Origin: Propionibacteriaceae bacterium
GTDB taxonomy: Bacteria > Actinomycetota > Actinomycetes > Propionibacteriales > Propionibacteriaceae
Direction of reading: 5' to 3'
DNA length: 64,000 nt
Assembly: GCA_009782915.1 (NCBI GenBank)
Contig: WRIC01000004.1
Span: 53,872 to 117,871 of the forward strand
Part shown: one piece after another, positions 48,379 through 58,053 of the stretch
How positions within the stretch are numbered: the first letter of the stretch is position 1
Layout of the letters: each line of letters begins with the position of its first letter
Program-made: the position numbers and the translations under genes
Notes under the pieces: generated by a model
The model's input: the letters and a program-made list of their open reading frames with translations, nothing else
The model's database searches: none
Told to the model about the DNA's origin: nothing

Positions 48379-48992
48379 CTATTGGGAGCATCGGCGCTGA
48401 TCTGGGAGGCCCGCTCGAAAACATGGTCAATAAACCCATAAGCCTGGGCTTCCTCAGCGGTGAACCAGCGATCACGATCCGAATCAGTTTCAATCTGTTG
48501 AACACTCTGCCCGGTGTGCTGGGCGATGAGCTGGCTCATGGTTTTCTTAATATGCAGTGACTGTTCAGCCTGGATTCGAATATCCGAAGCCGTACCACCT
48601 AGACCACCGGAAGGCTGATGCATCATGATTCGGCTATGAGGCAGAGCATACCTCTTGCCTTTCTCACCAGCTGAGAGAAGGAACTGCCCCATCGAGGCAG
48701 CCAACCCAATAGCCACTGTTGCTACATCATTGGAAATCCACTGCATCGTGTCGAAAATCGCCATCCCCGAATCAACAGACCCACCAGGAGAATTAATGTA
48801 GAGGTAAATATCCTTCACCGGGTCTTCGGCATTCAGTAACAACATTTGAGCACAGATAGCATTGGCGTTCTCATCACGTACCTCAGAACCAAGGAAAACA
48901 ATCCTGTTCTTCAACAACGCCTGATAGACATTGTCGGTCATCGTGCCTGACGAACCAGGCGAAGCCATCTGGGATAGATACAACTCGTTCAC
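48375..48992 (-). CDS. ATP-dependent Clp protease proteolytic subunit ClpP1
   Basis: The 205-residue protein has catalytic motifs GLAASMGQFLLSAG (Ser) and RIMMHQP (His) and the DSDRDRWFTAEEAQAYG Asp segment. It starts with GTG at 48992; an ATG at 48968 is an alternative because the first residues are not conserved. Trigger factor lies upstream, giving the common tig-clpP1-clpP2-clpX order of chaperone and protease genes. Confidence 0.94.
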   Translation of the reverse strand: MNELYLSQMASPGSSGTMTDNVYQALLKNRIVFLGSEVRDENANAICAQMLLLNAEDPVKDIYLYINSPGGSVDSGMAIFDTMQWISNDVATVAIGLAASMGQFLLSAGEKGKRYALPHSRIMMHQPSGGLGGTASDIRIQAEQSLHIKKTMSQLIAQHTGQSVQQIETDSDRDRWFTAEEAQAYGFIDHVFERASQISADAPNS

Positions 48993-49112
48993 GAAAAGGA
49001 AGGTTACCTGCTGGGACAGACAAAACTGGGTTCTCGCGGGGCGTGTTCGCTCTCAGCACACAATGAGACGGGAATTGGCTCCCACCAAGCAAGACCGAGT
49101 CCACCTCACCGG

Positions 49113-50498
49113 TCAGGAACTCTCAACCTCATCTCCAGGATCGCCCGACATCAGGTCACCCACCTCATCAGGTTGCACCACCGAGGCCACATCAACAACA
49201 TGTCCAGAAGAATCAGTGACCTTCGCCTGGGAGGTAAGAAAATCCAGAGCCTTAGCCTGGCGGATCTGGCTCATCCACTCGCCAATGTGATTGTGAGACT
49301 GCATGTGTTCAATCTCCTGGTCAGGAGTGGTTCCATTTTCTTGGGCTCTCTGCAAGACAAAATTGGTGAGATCATGCTGGGTGACCTGGATCTGTTGGTC
49401 TTGGGCGAGGCGATCCAAGATGATCTCAGCACTGATACCGCGGGTCACAGAATCTCTGGTGGACTGGTGGAATTGTTCAGGGGTATTCATCGTCTCGTCA
49501 CCCACCCGCTCCAAGTAGTCCTCCAAACTCAGACCAGCGCTCTTCAACTGTTCCAGCATTTGGGATGTTCGACTGGCCGCCTCCTGGTCGATGACACCAC
49601 TGGGAAGCTGAAGTGATGTTTGGGCAATAACCTCATCGAGGATCTTGCCACGGGCAACAGCAAACTGGTCCATGAGCCCCATATGTTCCACGGCAGATCG
49701 AAGGTCATCCATCATCTCCCCCACAGTGTCGAATTGGGAAACCATCTGGGCAAATTCATCATCAACCTCCGGCAAAATGCGGGATTGGACTTGAGTGAGC
49801 TTCACCGTAATATCGGCATCTTGACCCTCCAGGCCACCGCCGACCAAAGAAGAAGTGAAGGTTTTCTCCTCACCAGCTTGGGAACCGATGAGAGCTTCGT
49901 CCAAACCATCCAACATCTGACCAGAGCCAATGACGTAGGTCAACCCCTGCGCATCAGCATCACCCAAGACCTCACCATCGCGACGGGCAACCAGATCGAT
50001 CTTCACCTGATCCCCCATGTGGCAGGCACGCTCAACATCCTCCACTTGAGCAAATCTCTCTCTGAGAAGACCAAGTTTCTCTTCCACTTGGGTGTCAAGA
50101 TTGTCTAAGGCCTCTACCTCTGCGCTCAAAGACGACATATCGGGCAACTCAAAGTCAGGCAAAATGTCCACTTCTGCTTCGATCTGGACTGTTTCACCAG
50201 GAATCAGCGTAGTGACGTTCATCTCCGGTTGAGCCAAAGGAGTCAGACCATGGCTTGCAATAGCCTCAGCATAAACCTGGGGAAGGTATCCATTGACTGC
50301 CTCAGCTAAAACGGCATCCTTTCCCACATGAGTGTCCACGATACCTGGAGGGACATGACCCTTACGGAAGCCGGGGATATTCATCGTGGAAGCAAACTCT
50401 TGATAGGCCTTTTTCAGGGCGGGGCCCAAATCCTCTTGGGTGATGTCGAGGACTAGTTTGACGCGTGTATCGCTCAGTTTTTCTACAGTGGCAGGCAA
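49113..50498 (-). CDS. tig: Trigger factor (ribosome-associated chaperone, peptidyl-prolyl isomerase)
   Basis: The 461-residue protein has the ribosome-docking signature GFRKGHVPPGIVD near residue 43, the FKBP-like PPIase domain in the middle and the C-terminal helical chaperone arms, ending in an acidic tail as in other actinobacteria. A GGAG site precedes the ATG. It binds nascent chains at the ribosome exit; its clustering with clpP and clpX is conserved. Confidence 0.95.
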   Translation of the reverse strand: MPATVEKLSDTRVKLVLDITQEDLGPALKKAYQEFASTMNIPGFRKGHVPPGIVDTHVGKDAVLAEAVNGYLPQVYAEAIASHGLTPLAQPEMNVTTLIPGETVQIEAEVDILPDFELPDMSSLSAEVEALDNLDTQVEEKLGLLRERFAQVEDVERACHMGDQVKIDLVARRDGEVLGDADAQGLTYVIGSGQMLDGLDEALIGSQAGEEKTFTSSLVGGGLEGQDADITVKLTQVQSRILPEVDDEFAQMVSQFDTVGEMMDDLRSAVEHMGLMDQFAVARGKILDEVIAQTSLQLPSGVIDQEAASRTSQMLEQLKSAGLSLEDYLERVGDETMNTPEQFHQSTRDSVTRGISAEIILDRLAQDQQIQVTQHDLTNFVLQRAQENGTTPDQEIEHMQSHNHIGEWMSQIRQAKALDFLTSQAKVTDSSGHVVDVASVVQPDEVGDLMSGDPGDEVESS

Positions 50499-50569
50499 GG
50501 GAAACTCCTGGTGGCCTAGGGATCAATTAGACCTGCCCATCGTACCTGGTGACCACTGGGTAAGCGAAC

Positions 50570-51199
50570 TCATGCCGCTTGAGCTGACTCCCAGAAAGAT
50601 CTCAGCGCAGCAAACCCAGCCTGCTCCAGATGACGTACCTTCGCCAAGGACAAACCCAAGTCGCAGGCAACATCCTTGCGCGAGCGTGGAACCCCATCCC
50701 ACCCGGTACGCAGTTGGATCACTGCACGCTGGGCTGGTTCAACCAACTCGAGAACCTGTGCCAAACTCTCATGAGTGAGGGTGTGTTCCATGATCTGCTC
50801 CACAGATGGATCAGGAACCTCCACTGTGTCCAAGGGAAGACATCGATGAGCCCGCTGCCCACGTACTGCCGCACGCACCCACATCGCGGCATAAGGACCG
50901 AAGTGACCTTTGCGCCAGTCGTAGTTCATCACCGCTTGGTTGAGACCCACACAACCATCTTGAAACAGGTCCACCTGTGAGAACCCCGTTTTTCTCGACG
51001 CTTCCACAGCAATAACCCTCACCAACCCCAAATGACCCAAAATCAGGTCGTTCTTTGCCTCATGACCTTGGTGAACCAAAGCCTCCAGTTCTTCCATACT
51101 AGCCCCCTCAATGAGCTGGTCGGTGTCGAGGGCTTCTTGTGCAAGAATTCCAGCTTCGATCCTCTGTGCAAGTATCTGGTCATCATGTGTCGTGTCCAT
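50570..51199 (-). CDS. Sigma-70-family RNA polymerase sigma factor
   Basis: The 209-residue protein has sigma region 2 (NDLILGHLGLVRVIAVEASRKTG... then VDLFQDGCVGLNQAVMNYDWRKGHFGPYAAMWVRAAV: core-binding and -10 recognition) and region 4 (RKDVACDLGLSLAKVRHLEQAGFAALR, a helix-turn-helix for -35 recognition). Region 3 is short. It is not an ECF factor because region 2 is closer to housekeeping-type sequences. Regulon unknown. It is divergent from dnaG with a 130-bp spacer. Confidence 0.85.
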   Translation of the reverse strand: MDTTHDDQILAQRIEAGILAQEALDTDQLIEGASMEELEALVHQGHEAKNDLILGHLGLVRVIAVEASRKTGFSQVDLFQDGCVGLNQAVMNYDWRKGHFGPYAAMWVRAAVRGQRAHRCLPLDTVEVPDPSVEQIMEHTLTHESLAQVLELVEPAQRAVIQLRTGWDGVPRSRKDVACDLGLSLAKVRHLEQAGFAALRSFWESAQAA

Positions 51200-51281
51200 A
51201 TCTCAACCATGTCACAAAGAGGTGCCCCCACATGCGTCAATTGTCCAGTTGTGCATCCCACATTCGGACAACACCATTTCC

Positions 51282-51337
51282 TGTGGATAACCTCACAGGG
51301 TTGTCAGTGGTGTGAAAGAAGGCTCTAGACTTTGGTT
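51282..51337 (+). promoter_or_regulatory. dnaG promoter region with a DnaA-box word
   Basis: TTGTCA at 51301-51306 and TAGACT at 51326-51331 form a possible promoter whose start would coincide with the GTG at 51338; no Shine-Dalgarno precedes that GTG. TGTGGATAA at 51282-51290 is a perfect reverse DnaA box just upstream. A single box is not evidence for an origin but could link dnaG transcription to DnaA. Confidence 0.4.
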
Positions 51338-53176
51338 GTGGCCGGTTTCTTTCACGCAGATGATTTAGAGGAAGTACGATCGCGTGCGCGCATTGACGAT
51401 GTGGTCTCTGCCTATGTGAGCCTCAAACCAGCTGGATCAGGAACCATGAAAGGACTCTGTCCCTTCCACGATGAGAAAACCCCCAGCTTCCAGGTCACCA
51501 TATCCCGTGGCCTCTACTATTGTTTCGGTTGTGGCAAAGGTGGGGACACCGTCAACTTTGTGGAAGAAATCAACAACCTTTCTTTTCGCGAAGCTGTGGA
51601 ATTTCTTGCCAGCAAATACGGGATCAACATGCGCTACGAGGAGCAGGCCACTGCTCAAGGAGTCTCTCGCGGGCGCCTATTGGAAGCCAATGAAATAGCC
51701 TCACAGTTCTACGCCGGGGCATTGAACAGCCCCGAAGCGCGGCAGGGACGTACCTTCCTCAAAGAACGCGGATTCGATGCTGATGCAGCACTTAAGTATG
51801 GGATTGGTTTCTCGCCACGTGGGGGCAAAGACCTCAGTTCGTACTTGAAAACTCGTGGTTTCACTGATCAGGAACTCCAAGAAGCCGGCCTCATGAGAAC
51901 AGGAGGATGGGACTATTTCCAATCTCGTCTCATGTGGCCAATTCGTGACGCCGGGAACTCGGTTCTAGGTTTCGGAGCTCGCCGACTCTTTGATGATGAT
52001 CGTCTACCCGCAAAATACATCAACACCCCAGAGACCAAGCTCTACCACAAGTCACAGGTACTCTATGGACTTGATTTCGCCCGCAGCGCCATCGGCTCCC
52101 GAGGCCGGGCGGTGGTCGTGGAAGGATACACCGATGTCATGGCCTGCCACCTGGTAGGTGTCGAAGAAGCTGTTGCTTCCTGTGGCACAGCTTTTGGCTC
52201 CGATCACGCCAAGATGATCCAACGCCTCCTGGGGGCCCATGGCTCCTCCGGCAAAGTGATCTTCACCTTCGACGGCGACGAAGCAGGTCGCAAAGCAGCC
52301 CTGAAAGTGTTCAAAGAGGATTCAGTTTTCCAAGCCTCAACCTGGGTTGCCGTGGCCCCGGATGGGCTCGACCCTTGCGAGCTGAGAATCCAACGAGGTG
52401 ATGAAGCCCTTCGATTGATCATTGATCAAGCACGTCCGCTCTACAACTTTGTGACAGATGACATCCTGTCGCGCTACGACTTCTCTCACATTGATGCACG
52501 CTTGGCAGCGATCAGGGAATGTGCACCACTAGTCAACTCGATTAAAGACCAGTCAACAGTGGAGACCTACCTCCAGGATATCTCTGAGCGTACTCAAGTC
52601 AGTATCGACATCGTACGCAGAGAAATCAAACATCCACGCCACCGACCTCGACCCTCTCCCCCACCACCCCCCATGGAAGAAGCACCCGTACTGCCTGGGG
52701 CAAGCCTTCCCCACCCTGATGATCGGGCCTTGCTCGGTGAACGTGATGCGCTGAAACTCATGCTCCAAGAACCCAAGGTTTTTGATGGTGAGGAACCCTG
52801 GTATGGGCTCACAGAGCAGGACTTCACCCATGGGGCTTACCGAGCACTCTTCCGGACAGCAAGTAGTGTGCCAGTGCAAGGGAGCAACTGGGTGATGGCG
52901 ATACGCGACAATCTCACTCACGATGACCTCAAACAACTTGTTCTCCAACTGAGTGTGGAAACACTGAAAGCAGAGGCAACACCTCGACACGCCCAAGCCT
53001 ATGCTGCACGACTGCGACTTGACACACTGGAGCGTACCCTCACTGAACTCAAGGCCCGGATGTTGAGGATCAACCCCGAGAAGAATCCCGAGGAATATAC
53101 TCCCCTCTTTCAAGAAATGATCTCCTTGGAAACTCAGCGCAAAGAATTAGGCAAACTCGCCAATCCCGAGTTCTAA
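51338..53176 (+). CDS. dnaG: DNA primase
   Basis: DnaG makes RNA primers for replication. The protein (612 residues from GTG 51338) has the N-terminal zinc finger CPFHDEKTPSF...YYCFGCGKGGD, the RNA polymerase domain with FGARRL, VVVEGYTDV and the TOPRIM acidic residues in FTFDGDEAGRKA, then a proline-rich linker (about 435-455) and the DnaB-binding C-terminal domain. Its last four bases overlap the convergent dgt gene. Confidence 0.96.
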   Translation: MAGFFHADDLEEVRSRARIDDVVSAYVSLKPAGSGTMKGLCPFHDEKTPSFQVTISRGLYYCFGCGKGGDTVNFVEEINNLSFREAVEFLASKYGINMRYEEQATAQGVSRGRLLEANEIASQFYAGALNSPEARQGRTFLKERGFDADAALKYGIGFSPRGGKDLSSYLKTRGFTDQELQEAGLMRTGGWDYFQSRLMWPIRDAGNSVLGFGARRLFDDDRLPAKYINTPETKLYHKSQVLYGLDFARSAIGSRGRAVVVEGYTDVMACHLVGVEEAVASCGTAFGSDHAKMIQRLLGAHGSSGKVIFTFDGDEAGRKAALKVFKEDSVFQASTWVAVAPDGLDPCELRIQRGDEALRLIIDQARPLYNFVTDDILSRYDFSHIDARLAAIRECAPLVNSIKDQSTVETYLQDISERTQVSIDIVRREIKHPRHRPRPSPPPPPMEEAPVLPGASLPHPDDRALLGERDALKLMLQEPKVFDGEEPWYGLTEQDFTHGAYRALFRTASSVPVQGSNWVMAIRDNLTHDDLKQLVLQLSVETLKAEATPRHAQAYAARLRLDTLERTLTELKARMLRINPEKNPEEYTPLFQEMISLETQRKELGKLANPEF

Positions 53177-54300
53177 GCTCCCCGGCCAATACCTGCGGGA
53201 ATCCTCGTCAGGTCGTACCCGAGTAAGGTTTCTGCCTGTTCGAAGGCGAATCGATCAGTCATGCCAGAGACGTATTCGATGGCTCTCCACACTGGGGTTT
53301 CAATGGCTGCCAGGAAGGATGGAGGGTCCTTGTGCGCACCAGGGACCTGGGCAGGGTTGTCAATGAGATAGTCCACCAGGGCTCGCAGGATCACCACAAC
53401 AGCGTCTGATTGCGCTACTGCTTCGTCGCGGGTGTAAATCTGATCGTAGTTGAACGCTCTGAGTTCACGCAGCCCTTGAGCGGTGAGCTGATCCATGCCG
53501 ATGACCTGGTGGGTAGTAATTGTGTCGATCATCGCAGTAATGTACGTGTGGAGTTGCTGGGAACGAGTGGAGCCAGCAATGGAGGTGACCGATGGTGGGA
53601 TCTGTTCCACAGTGACAATACCTGCATGGAGAGCGTCTTCAAGGTCGTGGGCACAGTAGGCAATCCGATCAGCCCATGAGACGATTTCCCCTTCCACCGT
53701 TTGTGGCGCCGGCCTAGACCAGGAATGATTCCGGATTCCATCGAGGGTTTCTTCACATAGGTTGAGTGGGCGAAGCGCAATATCGGCACCCCATGGCCCA
53801 TGGTCGTAGCCTGAGGGAAGATAAGGATCGAAAGCTGTCTCGGAGGCATGACCACCTGGCCCATGGCCACAGTCATGGCCGAGCGCGATTGCTTCTGCGA
53901 GTGTCACATTGGCTCCCACTGCACGAGCCACTGAGGTGGCGACTTGGGCGACTTCAAGAGCATGGGTGAGGCGAGTTCGTTGGTGGTCCTTGGGGTAAAC
54001 AACCACCTGGGTCTTACCAGCTAGCCTGCGGAACGCTGTGGAATGTACGATCCGGTCACGGTCCTTCTCAAAGCACGTACGGTAGGGATCAGGTTCTTCG
54101 GGTCTTTCTCTCTTCCCTGCACCCGTGGCCAGTGTTGATCCCTCGGCCAGAAACTGACGTTCCTGATGCTCCCTCATCTCTCGATGATGGGGATGGGCGG
54201 GTGCCAATCGTGCAGTGGATTCCCGATGCGCAAGCACCACCTCATCTAACTCGTGTCCACCCATGGTTGATGCCCACTGCCGGGTTCGCTCATTTGGCAT
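53173..54300 (-). CDS. dGTPase-like deoxynucleoside triphosphate triphosphohydrolase
   Basis: The 375-residue HD-domain protein has TAFRRLAGKTQV, the metal ligands in RLTHALEVAQ (His) and LGHDCGHGPGGHASE (His-Asp), the IVSWADRIAYCAHDLEDA aspartate segment and the C-terminal helical region. Such enzymes release triphosphate from dNTPs; actinobacterial members (Dgt type 1-like) commonly sit beside dnaG. The start is near AATACT with six bases between, consistent with but not proof of a leaderless message. Confidence 0.9.
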   Translation of the reverse strand: MPNERTRQWASTMGGHELDEVVLAHRESTARLAPAHPHHREMREHQERQFLAEGSTLATGAGKRERPEEPDPYRTCFEKDRDRIVHSTAFRRLAGKTQVVVYPKDHQRTRLTHALEVAQVATSVARAVGANVTLAEAIALGHDCGHGPGGHASETAFDPYLPSGYDHGPWGADIALRPLNLCEETLDGIRNHSWSRPAPQTVEGEIVSWADRIAYCAHDLEDALHAGIVTVEQIPPSVTSIAGSTRSQQLHTYITAMIDTITTHQVIGMDQLTAQGLRELRAFNYDQIYTRDEAVAQSDAVVVILRALVDYLIDNPAQVPGAHKDPPSFLAAIETPVWRAIEYVSGMTDRFAFEQAETLLGYDLTRIPAGIGRGA

Positions 54301-54395
54301 GGTACGAGTATTCCCTATTCCATCTCACTGGTCACCTCAGGATGCGACAAACGCTCGCGCCAAAGGGGGGCAGTACCTTTTTGACACATAACCCC

Positions 54396-55541
54396 CTATC
54401 CACCTTGGGCGTCGATGTCTGCGCCACTGAGGTCGTGGGTGTCGAGGGTGCGGGTGTCTAGCCAGCCATACGGCATGGTCACCTTGGAGCGTGGGGAGCC
54501 TTGGCGACCGCGGGGGGTTTGCAGTTCACGGATGGGGAAGGGTTCATCTTCAACCTGAGCGAGAAGTTCATCAAGTTGAGCGAGACCGGAGACCAGGCCC
54601 AATTGGTAGCGGAGGTCTCCACCCAGGGAGAAACCCTTGAAATACCAGGACATGTGTTTACGCAGATCCGACAAACCATGGTTCTCGTGGTGGAAATGCT
54701 CCACCAATAATTCGCCGTGACGCCGTACCATCGCTGCGACATCCCTGCTGGTGGGAAGAGCGCGCTGGATATCCTGGTTAGTCATGGCAGCTGCGAGGTC
54801 AGCGAACAGCCAGGGGCGGCCCAGGGCTCCTCGCCCAATCGCCACACCCGCGCAACCGGTTTCACTCATCATGCGCAAGGCATCACTGGCCTCCCAGATG
54901 TCCCCATTGCCGATGACCGGAATCCTCACCTTGTGGACGAGACGGGTGATGGCTTCCCAGTTGGCTAAACCGGAATAGGCTTGATCGACTGTGCGCGCAT
55001 GGAGGGTGATGGCAGAGACACCCACGTCCTCAGCGATATGGGCAGCCTCGATCATGGTGAGGTGGTCGGCATCGATGCCGATGCGAATCTTGATCGTGAC
55101 CGGCACAGAAAAGGCTGCAGCCGAGCGTACCGCCGAATCGAGGATTGCTTGGAAACGATCCAGTTTCCATGGGAGCACCCCTCCCCCACCTTTACGGGTG
55201 ATCTTTGGTACGGGACACCCAAAATTGAGGTCGATGTGGTGTACCCCCAATTCACCACAGGCACGGGTTACCGCCTTGCCCATGGTGGCAGGGTCCACAC
55301 CCGAGAGTTGGACAGAAAACAAGTCATCACCAGTGTCAGGGGCCATCATTTCTAGGGTTTTGGGGATGCGATCAGCCACTCCACGAGCAGTGATCATCTC
55401 ACAGGTGAACACTCCTGCAGGGCGGTGATCAGTCAGTGATTCGGCCTGTTCACGACAGAGCCGACGGAAGGCAGGGTTCGTCACCCCTGCCATGGGTGCG
55501 AGGAACACCGGGACGGCGAGTTCAGTGTTCCCGAGTTTCAT
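54396..55541 (-). CDS. tRNA-dihydrouridine synthase
   Basis: The 381-residue FMN enzyme shows FLAPMAGVTNPAFRRLC, GVHHIDLNFGCPVPKITRKGGG with the catalytic Cys, TIKIRIGIDADH, ITLHARTVDQAYSG, and VIGNGDIWEASDAL with GCAGVAIGRGALGRPW. It reduces uridines in the tRNA D-loop; the DusB-type features are clear but the exact uridine is not assigned. It follows glyS after 13 bases and is likely cotranscribed. Confidence 0.92.
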   Translation of the reverse strand: MKLGNTELAVPVFLAPMAGVTNPAFRRLCREQAESLTDHRPAGVFTCEMITARGVADRIPKTLEMMAPDTGDDLFSVQLSGVDPATMGKAVTRACGELGVHHIDLNFGCPVPKITRKGGGGVLPWKLDRFQAILDSAVRSAAAFSVPVTIKIRIGIDADHLTMIEAAHIAEDVGVSAITLHARTVDQAYSGLANWEAITRLVHKVRIPVIGNGDIWEASDALRMMSETGCAGVAIGRGALGRPWLFADLAAAMTNQDIQRALPTSRDVAAMVRRHGELLVEHFHHENHGLSDLRKHMSWYFKGFSLGGDLRYQLGLVSGLAQLDELLAQVEDEPFPIRELQTPRGRQGSPRSKVTMPYGWLDTRTLDTHDLSGADIDAQGG

Positions 55542-55554
55542 GGTGACTCAGCGA

Positions 55555-56931
55555 CTAGCAACCCACGAGACGGGTGGCCAGATAGCTTTGCACCTGGTCG
55601 AGGCTGACCCTCTCCTGGGTCATGGTGTCGCGTTCGCGAATAGTCACAGCCTGATCCTCGAGGGTGTCGAAATCGATGGTCACACAGTACGGCGTCCCAA
55701 TCTCGTCCTGTCTGCGATAGCGCCTACCGATGGCCTGAGTGTCGTCATAGTCGACATTCCAGTATTTCCTGAGCTCAGCCGCTAGATCGCGAGCCTTGGG
55801 TGAGAGATCTTCGTGGCGCGACAGGGGAAGTACAGCAGCCTTGACTGGGGCAATCCTCGGATCAAGTCGCAGAACCGTACGGACATCCACACCACCCTTG
55901 GTGTTGGGTGCCTCATCTTCGTGGAAGGATTCCACCAGGAATGCCATCAGCGAACGGGTGAGACCTGCCGCTGGTTCGATCACGTATGGCACATACTTCT
56001 CGTTGGTGACCTGATCGCGATAGGACATATCCTGGCCCGAGTGTTCAGAGTGGGTGGTGAGGTCGAAGTCGGTTCGATTAGCGATACCCTCCAGCTCACC
56101 CCATTCACTGCCGGCAAACCCGAAGCGGTATTCGATGTCAACGGTTCGTTTGGAGTAGTGGGAGAGTTTCTCTTTCGGGTGCTCATAGTGGCGCAGATTG
56201 TCGCGGCTGATGCCCAGATCGACGTACCAATTCGTACGCTCATCGATCCAATATTGATGCCACTGCTCGTCCTCACCTGGTTTGACGAAAAACTCCATCT
56301 CCATCTGCTCGAATTCGCGCGTACGGAAAATGAAATTACCCGGTGTGATCTCGTTGCGGAAAGACTTACCTGTTTGGCCGATCCCGAAGGGGGGTTTCAT
56401 GCGGGATGTCTGAACAACATTAGCGAAGTTCACGAAGATCCCTTGGGCTGTTTCGGGACGTAGATAATGCAGACCAGACTCGTCTTCGACCGGACCCAAG
56501 TGGGTTTTCAGCATCATGTTGAAGTCTTTGGGTTCCGTCCACTGGCCCTTGGTTCCACAGTTCGGGCAAGGAATTTCTGCCAGACCCTCAGGTTTGCGAT
56601 TCTTACGGAACTCGAATTCCTCTTCGAGAGTGTCAGCCCGGAAACGCTTGTGACAGCTCAGGCACTCTGTCAGCGGGTCATTGAACACCCCCACGTGCCC
56701 TGAGGCCACCCACACCGTACGCGGAAGGATGACTGAGGAATCCAACCCCACCACATCATTGCGGGATGTGACCACCGAGCGCCACCACTGTTTCTTGATG
56801 TTCTCTTTGAGTTCCACACCCAGCGGTCCATAATCCCACGCAGCCCTCGTACCCCCGTAAATCTCTCCACAGGGATAGACGAATCCACGCCTCTTGGCAA
56901 GGTTGATGACGTTATCTAAAGCGGTTGCCAT
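55555..56931 (-). CDS. glyS: Glycyl-tRNA synthetase (class II, homodimeric type)
   Basis: The protein (458 residues) is the single-chain alpha2 type: [15 protein letters not shown] at the N-terminus, a zinc-finger-like insert (CLSCHKRF and [10 protein letters not shown]), motif 2 [25 protein letters not shown], and the C-terminal anticodon domain with [27 protein letters not shown]. The ATG at 56931 is preceded by GAAGGAAT and gives the standard start; the longer frame adds eight residues. Confidence 0.96.
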   Translation of the reverse strand: MATALDNVINLAKRRGFVYPCGEIYGGTRAAWDYGPLGVELKENIKKQWWRSVVTSRNDVVGLDSSVILPRTVWVASGHVGVFNDPLTECLSCHKRFRADTLEEEFEFRKNRKPEGLAEIPCPNCGTKGQWTEPKDFNMMLKTHLGPVEDESGLHYLRPETAQGIFVNFANVVQTSRMKPPFGIGQTGKSFRNEITPGNFIFRTREFEQMEMEFFVKPGEDEQWHQYWIDERTNWYVDLGISRDNLRHYEHPKEKLSHYSKRTVDIEYRFGFAGSEWGELEGIANRTDFDLTTHSEHSGQDMSYRDQVTNEKYVPYVIEPAAGLTRSLMAFLVESFHEDEAPNTKGGVDVRTVLRLDPRIAPVKAAVLPLSRHEDLSPKARDLAAELRKYWNVDYDDTQAIGRRYRRQDEIGTPYCVTIDFDTLEDQAVTIRERDTMTQERVSLDQVQSYLATRLVGC

Positions 56932-57086
56932 TGTTATTCCTTCGTTCGGCTTCATGTCCGGCTGACATGTCCGAGTGTTTATCGTACCGGAATTGTCGCG
57001 GTGTCCCTGCCATCCGGGGCATCGCGTAACACAAAAGGTACGTCCCCCTGTGTTGTGCCACCGAATACGCAGTTCGTGGTGACTTT

Positions 57087-57103
57087 TTCGTCATCATGAC
57101 GAA
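57087..57103. promoter_or_regulatory. Perfect 17-bp palindrome between glyS and znuA
   Basis: TTCGTCATCATGACGAA is a perfect palindrome around a single central base, 24 bp upstream of the znuA -35 element and about 155 bp before glyS. The form is that of a dimeric repressor site; the binding protein is not known and the half-site does not resemble the Zur box. Confidence 0.4.
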
Positions 57104-57126
57104 TAAGTAACCATGAACCAATGATT

Positions 57127-57163
57127 TTGACAGAAGTCCGCTGTTAGGTGATAATGATTCTCA
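57127..57163 (+). promoter_or_regulatory. znuA promoter with overlapping Zur box
   Basis: TTGACA (57127-57132), a 17-base spacer and GATAAT (57150-57155) form a near-consensus promoter. The Zur-like box TGATAATGATTCTCA (57149-57163) covers the -10 and ends on the A of the znuA ATG. The expected transcription start falls at 57162-57163, so the message would be leaderless. The zur gene is in the same operon. Confidence 0.75.
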
Positions 57164-58053
57164 TGAAAAAGTGGTTGTTAGCGGTTTTCACGGTGTGTTC
57201 ACTTGCTTTGGTCGGATGTACAGTCCCCACCTTGGAAGCGGAGAGACCGATCGTGGTGGTGGGGTTGTATCCCTATGTGTACGTGGTGGAAAACATTGGT
57301 GGTGATCGTGTCAGCGTGACCAACCTTGTTGGGGGAAATGTTGAACCCCATGATCTGGAGTTGACATCACGCCAGCTCTACACCCTGGACAACGCTGATC
57401 TGGTCATCTATCAACGCGGATTCCAACCAGCAGTTGACGCAGCCGTCGACACAGTGAACACCGCCCGGCTGTTTGATGCCACCACCGTCGTACCACTAGA
57501 AACCAGTGAGGAAGGTGTTCTCGATCAACACATCTGGTTGGACCCCATCATCATGATGACCGTTGCTGAAGATGTCGCCAGTTTACTCATTGAGCTTGAT
57601 CCTGCTGGCGAAAGGTCATACAACCTCAACCTGGAAAAACTTCTGGGCACTCTAACAGAACTCGATGCGGACTATACCCAGGGGCTAGCCACCTGTGAGC
57701 GCCAAGTATTCCTCGTCGAACACGCTGCCTTTGGTTATCTAGCACAGAGATACAATCTCACGCAGATCTCTGTCAAAGGGGTCAACCCCGATGCAGAACC
57801 CAGCCCAGCACATATTGCTCGCATCTCGGAGCAAGTCAAAGACCTGCAACTCACCAGGATCTTCCACGAAACTAGGCAACCCTCGGGTCTGATCCAAACC
57901 CTCGCCACGGATCTCAATGTGGGAACCTCCCAACTCGATCCGCTGGAACAGACCCCAATGGACCTCCACCGAATCCCCCATGATCTCCCTACCTATGTCA
58001 GCATCATGGAGGACAATCTGGAGGCCCTGCGCCAAGCGAATGGGTGCCAGTGA
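57163..58053 (+). CDS. znuA: Zinc ABC transporter substrate-binding lipoprotein
   Basis: This 296-residue protein of cluster A-I (ZnuA/TroA type) begins with MKKWLLAVFTVCSLALVGC, a signal peptide with the lipobox LVGC; Cys19 would be lipidated. Metal-ligand histidines are seen in NVEPHDLEL (near 60), DQHIWLDP (near 122) and VEHAAFGYLAQRYNL (near 186), with Asp or Glu late in the sequence. It lacks the long His-rich loop of some ZnuA proteins. It is the first gene of the znuA-znuC-znuB-zur operon. Confidence 0.9.
   Translation: MKKWLLAVFTVCSLALVGCTVPTLEAERPIVVVGLYPYVYVVENIGGDRVSVTNLVGGNVEPHDLELTSRQLYTLDNADLVIYQRGFQPAVDAAVDTVNTARLFDATTVVPLETSEEGVLDQHIWLDPIIMMTVAEDVASLLIELDPAGERSYNLNLEKLLGTLTELDADYTQGLATCERQVFLVEHAAFGYLAQRYNLTQISVKGVNPDAEPSPAHIARISEQVKDLQLTRIFHETRQPSGLIQTLATDLNVGTSQLDPLEQTPMDLHRIPHDLPTYVSIMEDNLEALRQANGCQ

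Noticed and set aside
53173..54300. Dgt as a truncated gene because it is shorter than E. coli Dgt
   Set aside because: All HD motifs and the C-terminal helices are present; a length near 400 residues is normal for Gram-positive homologues.
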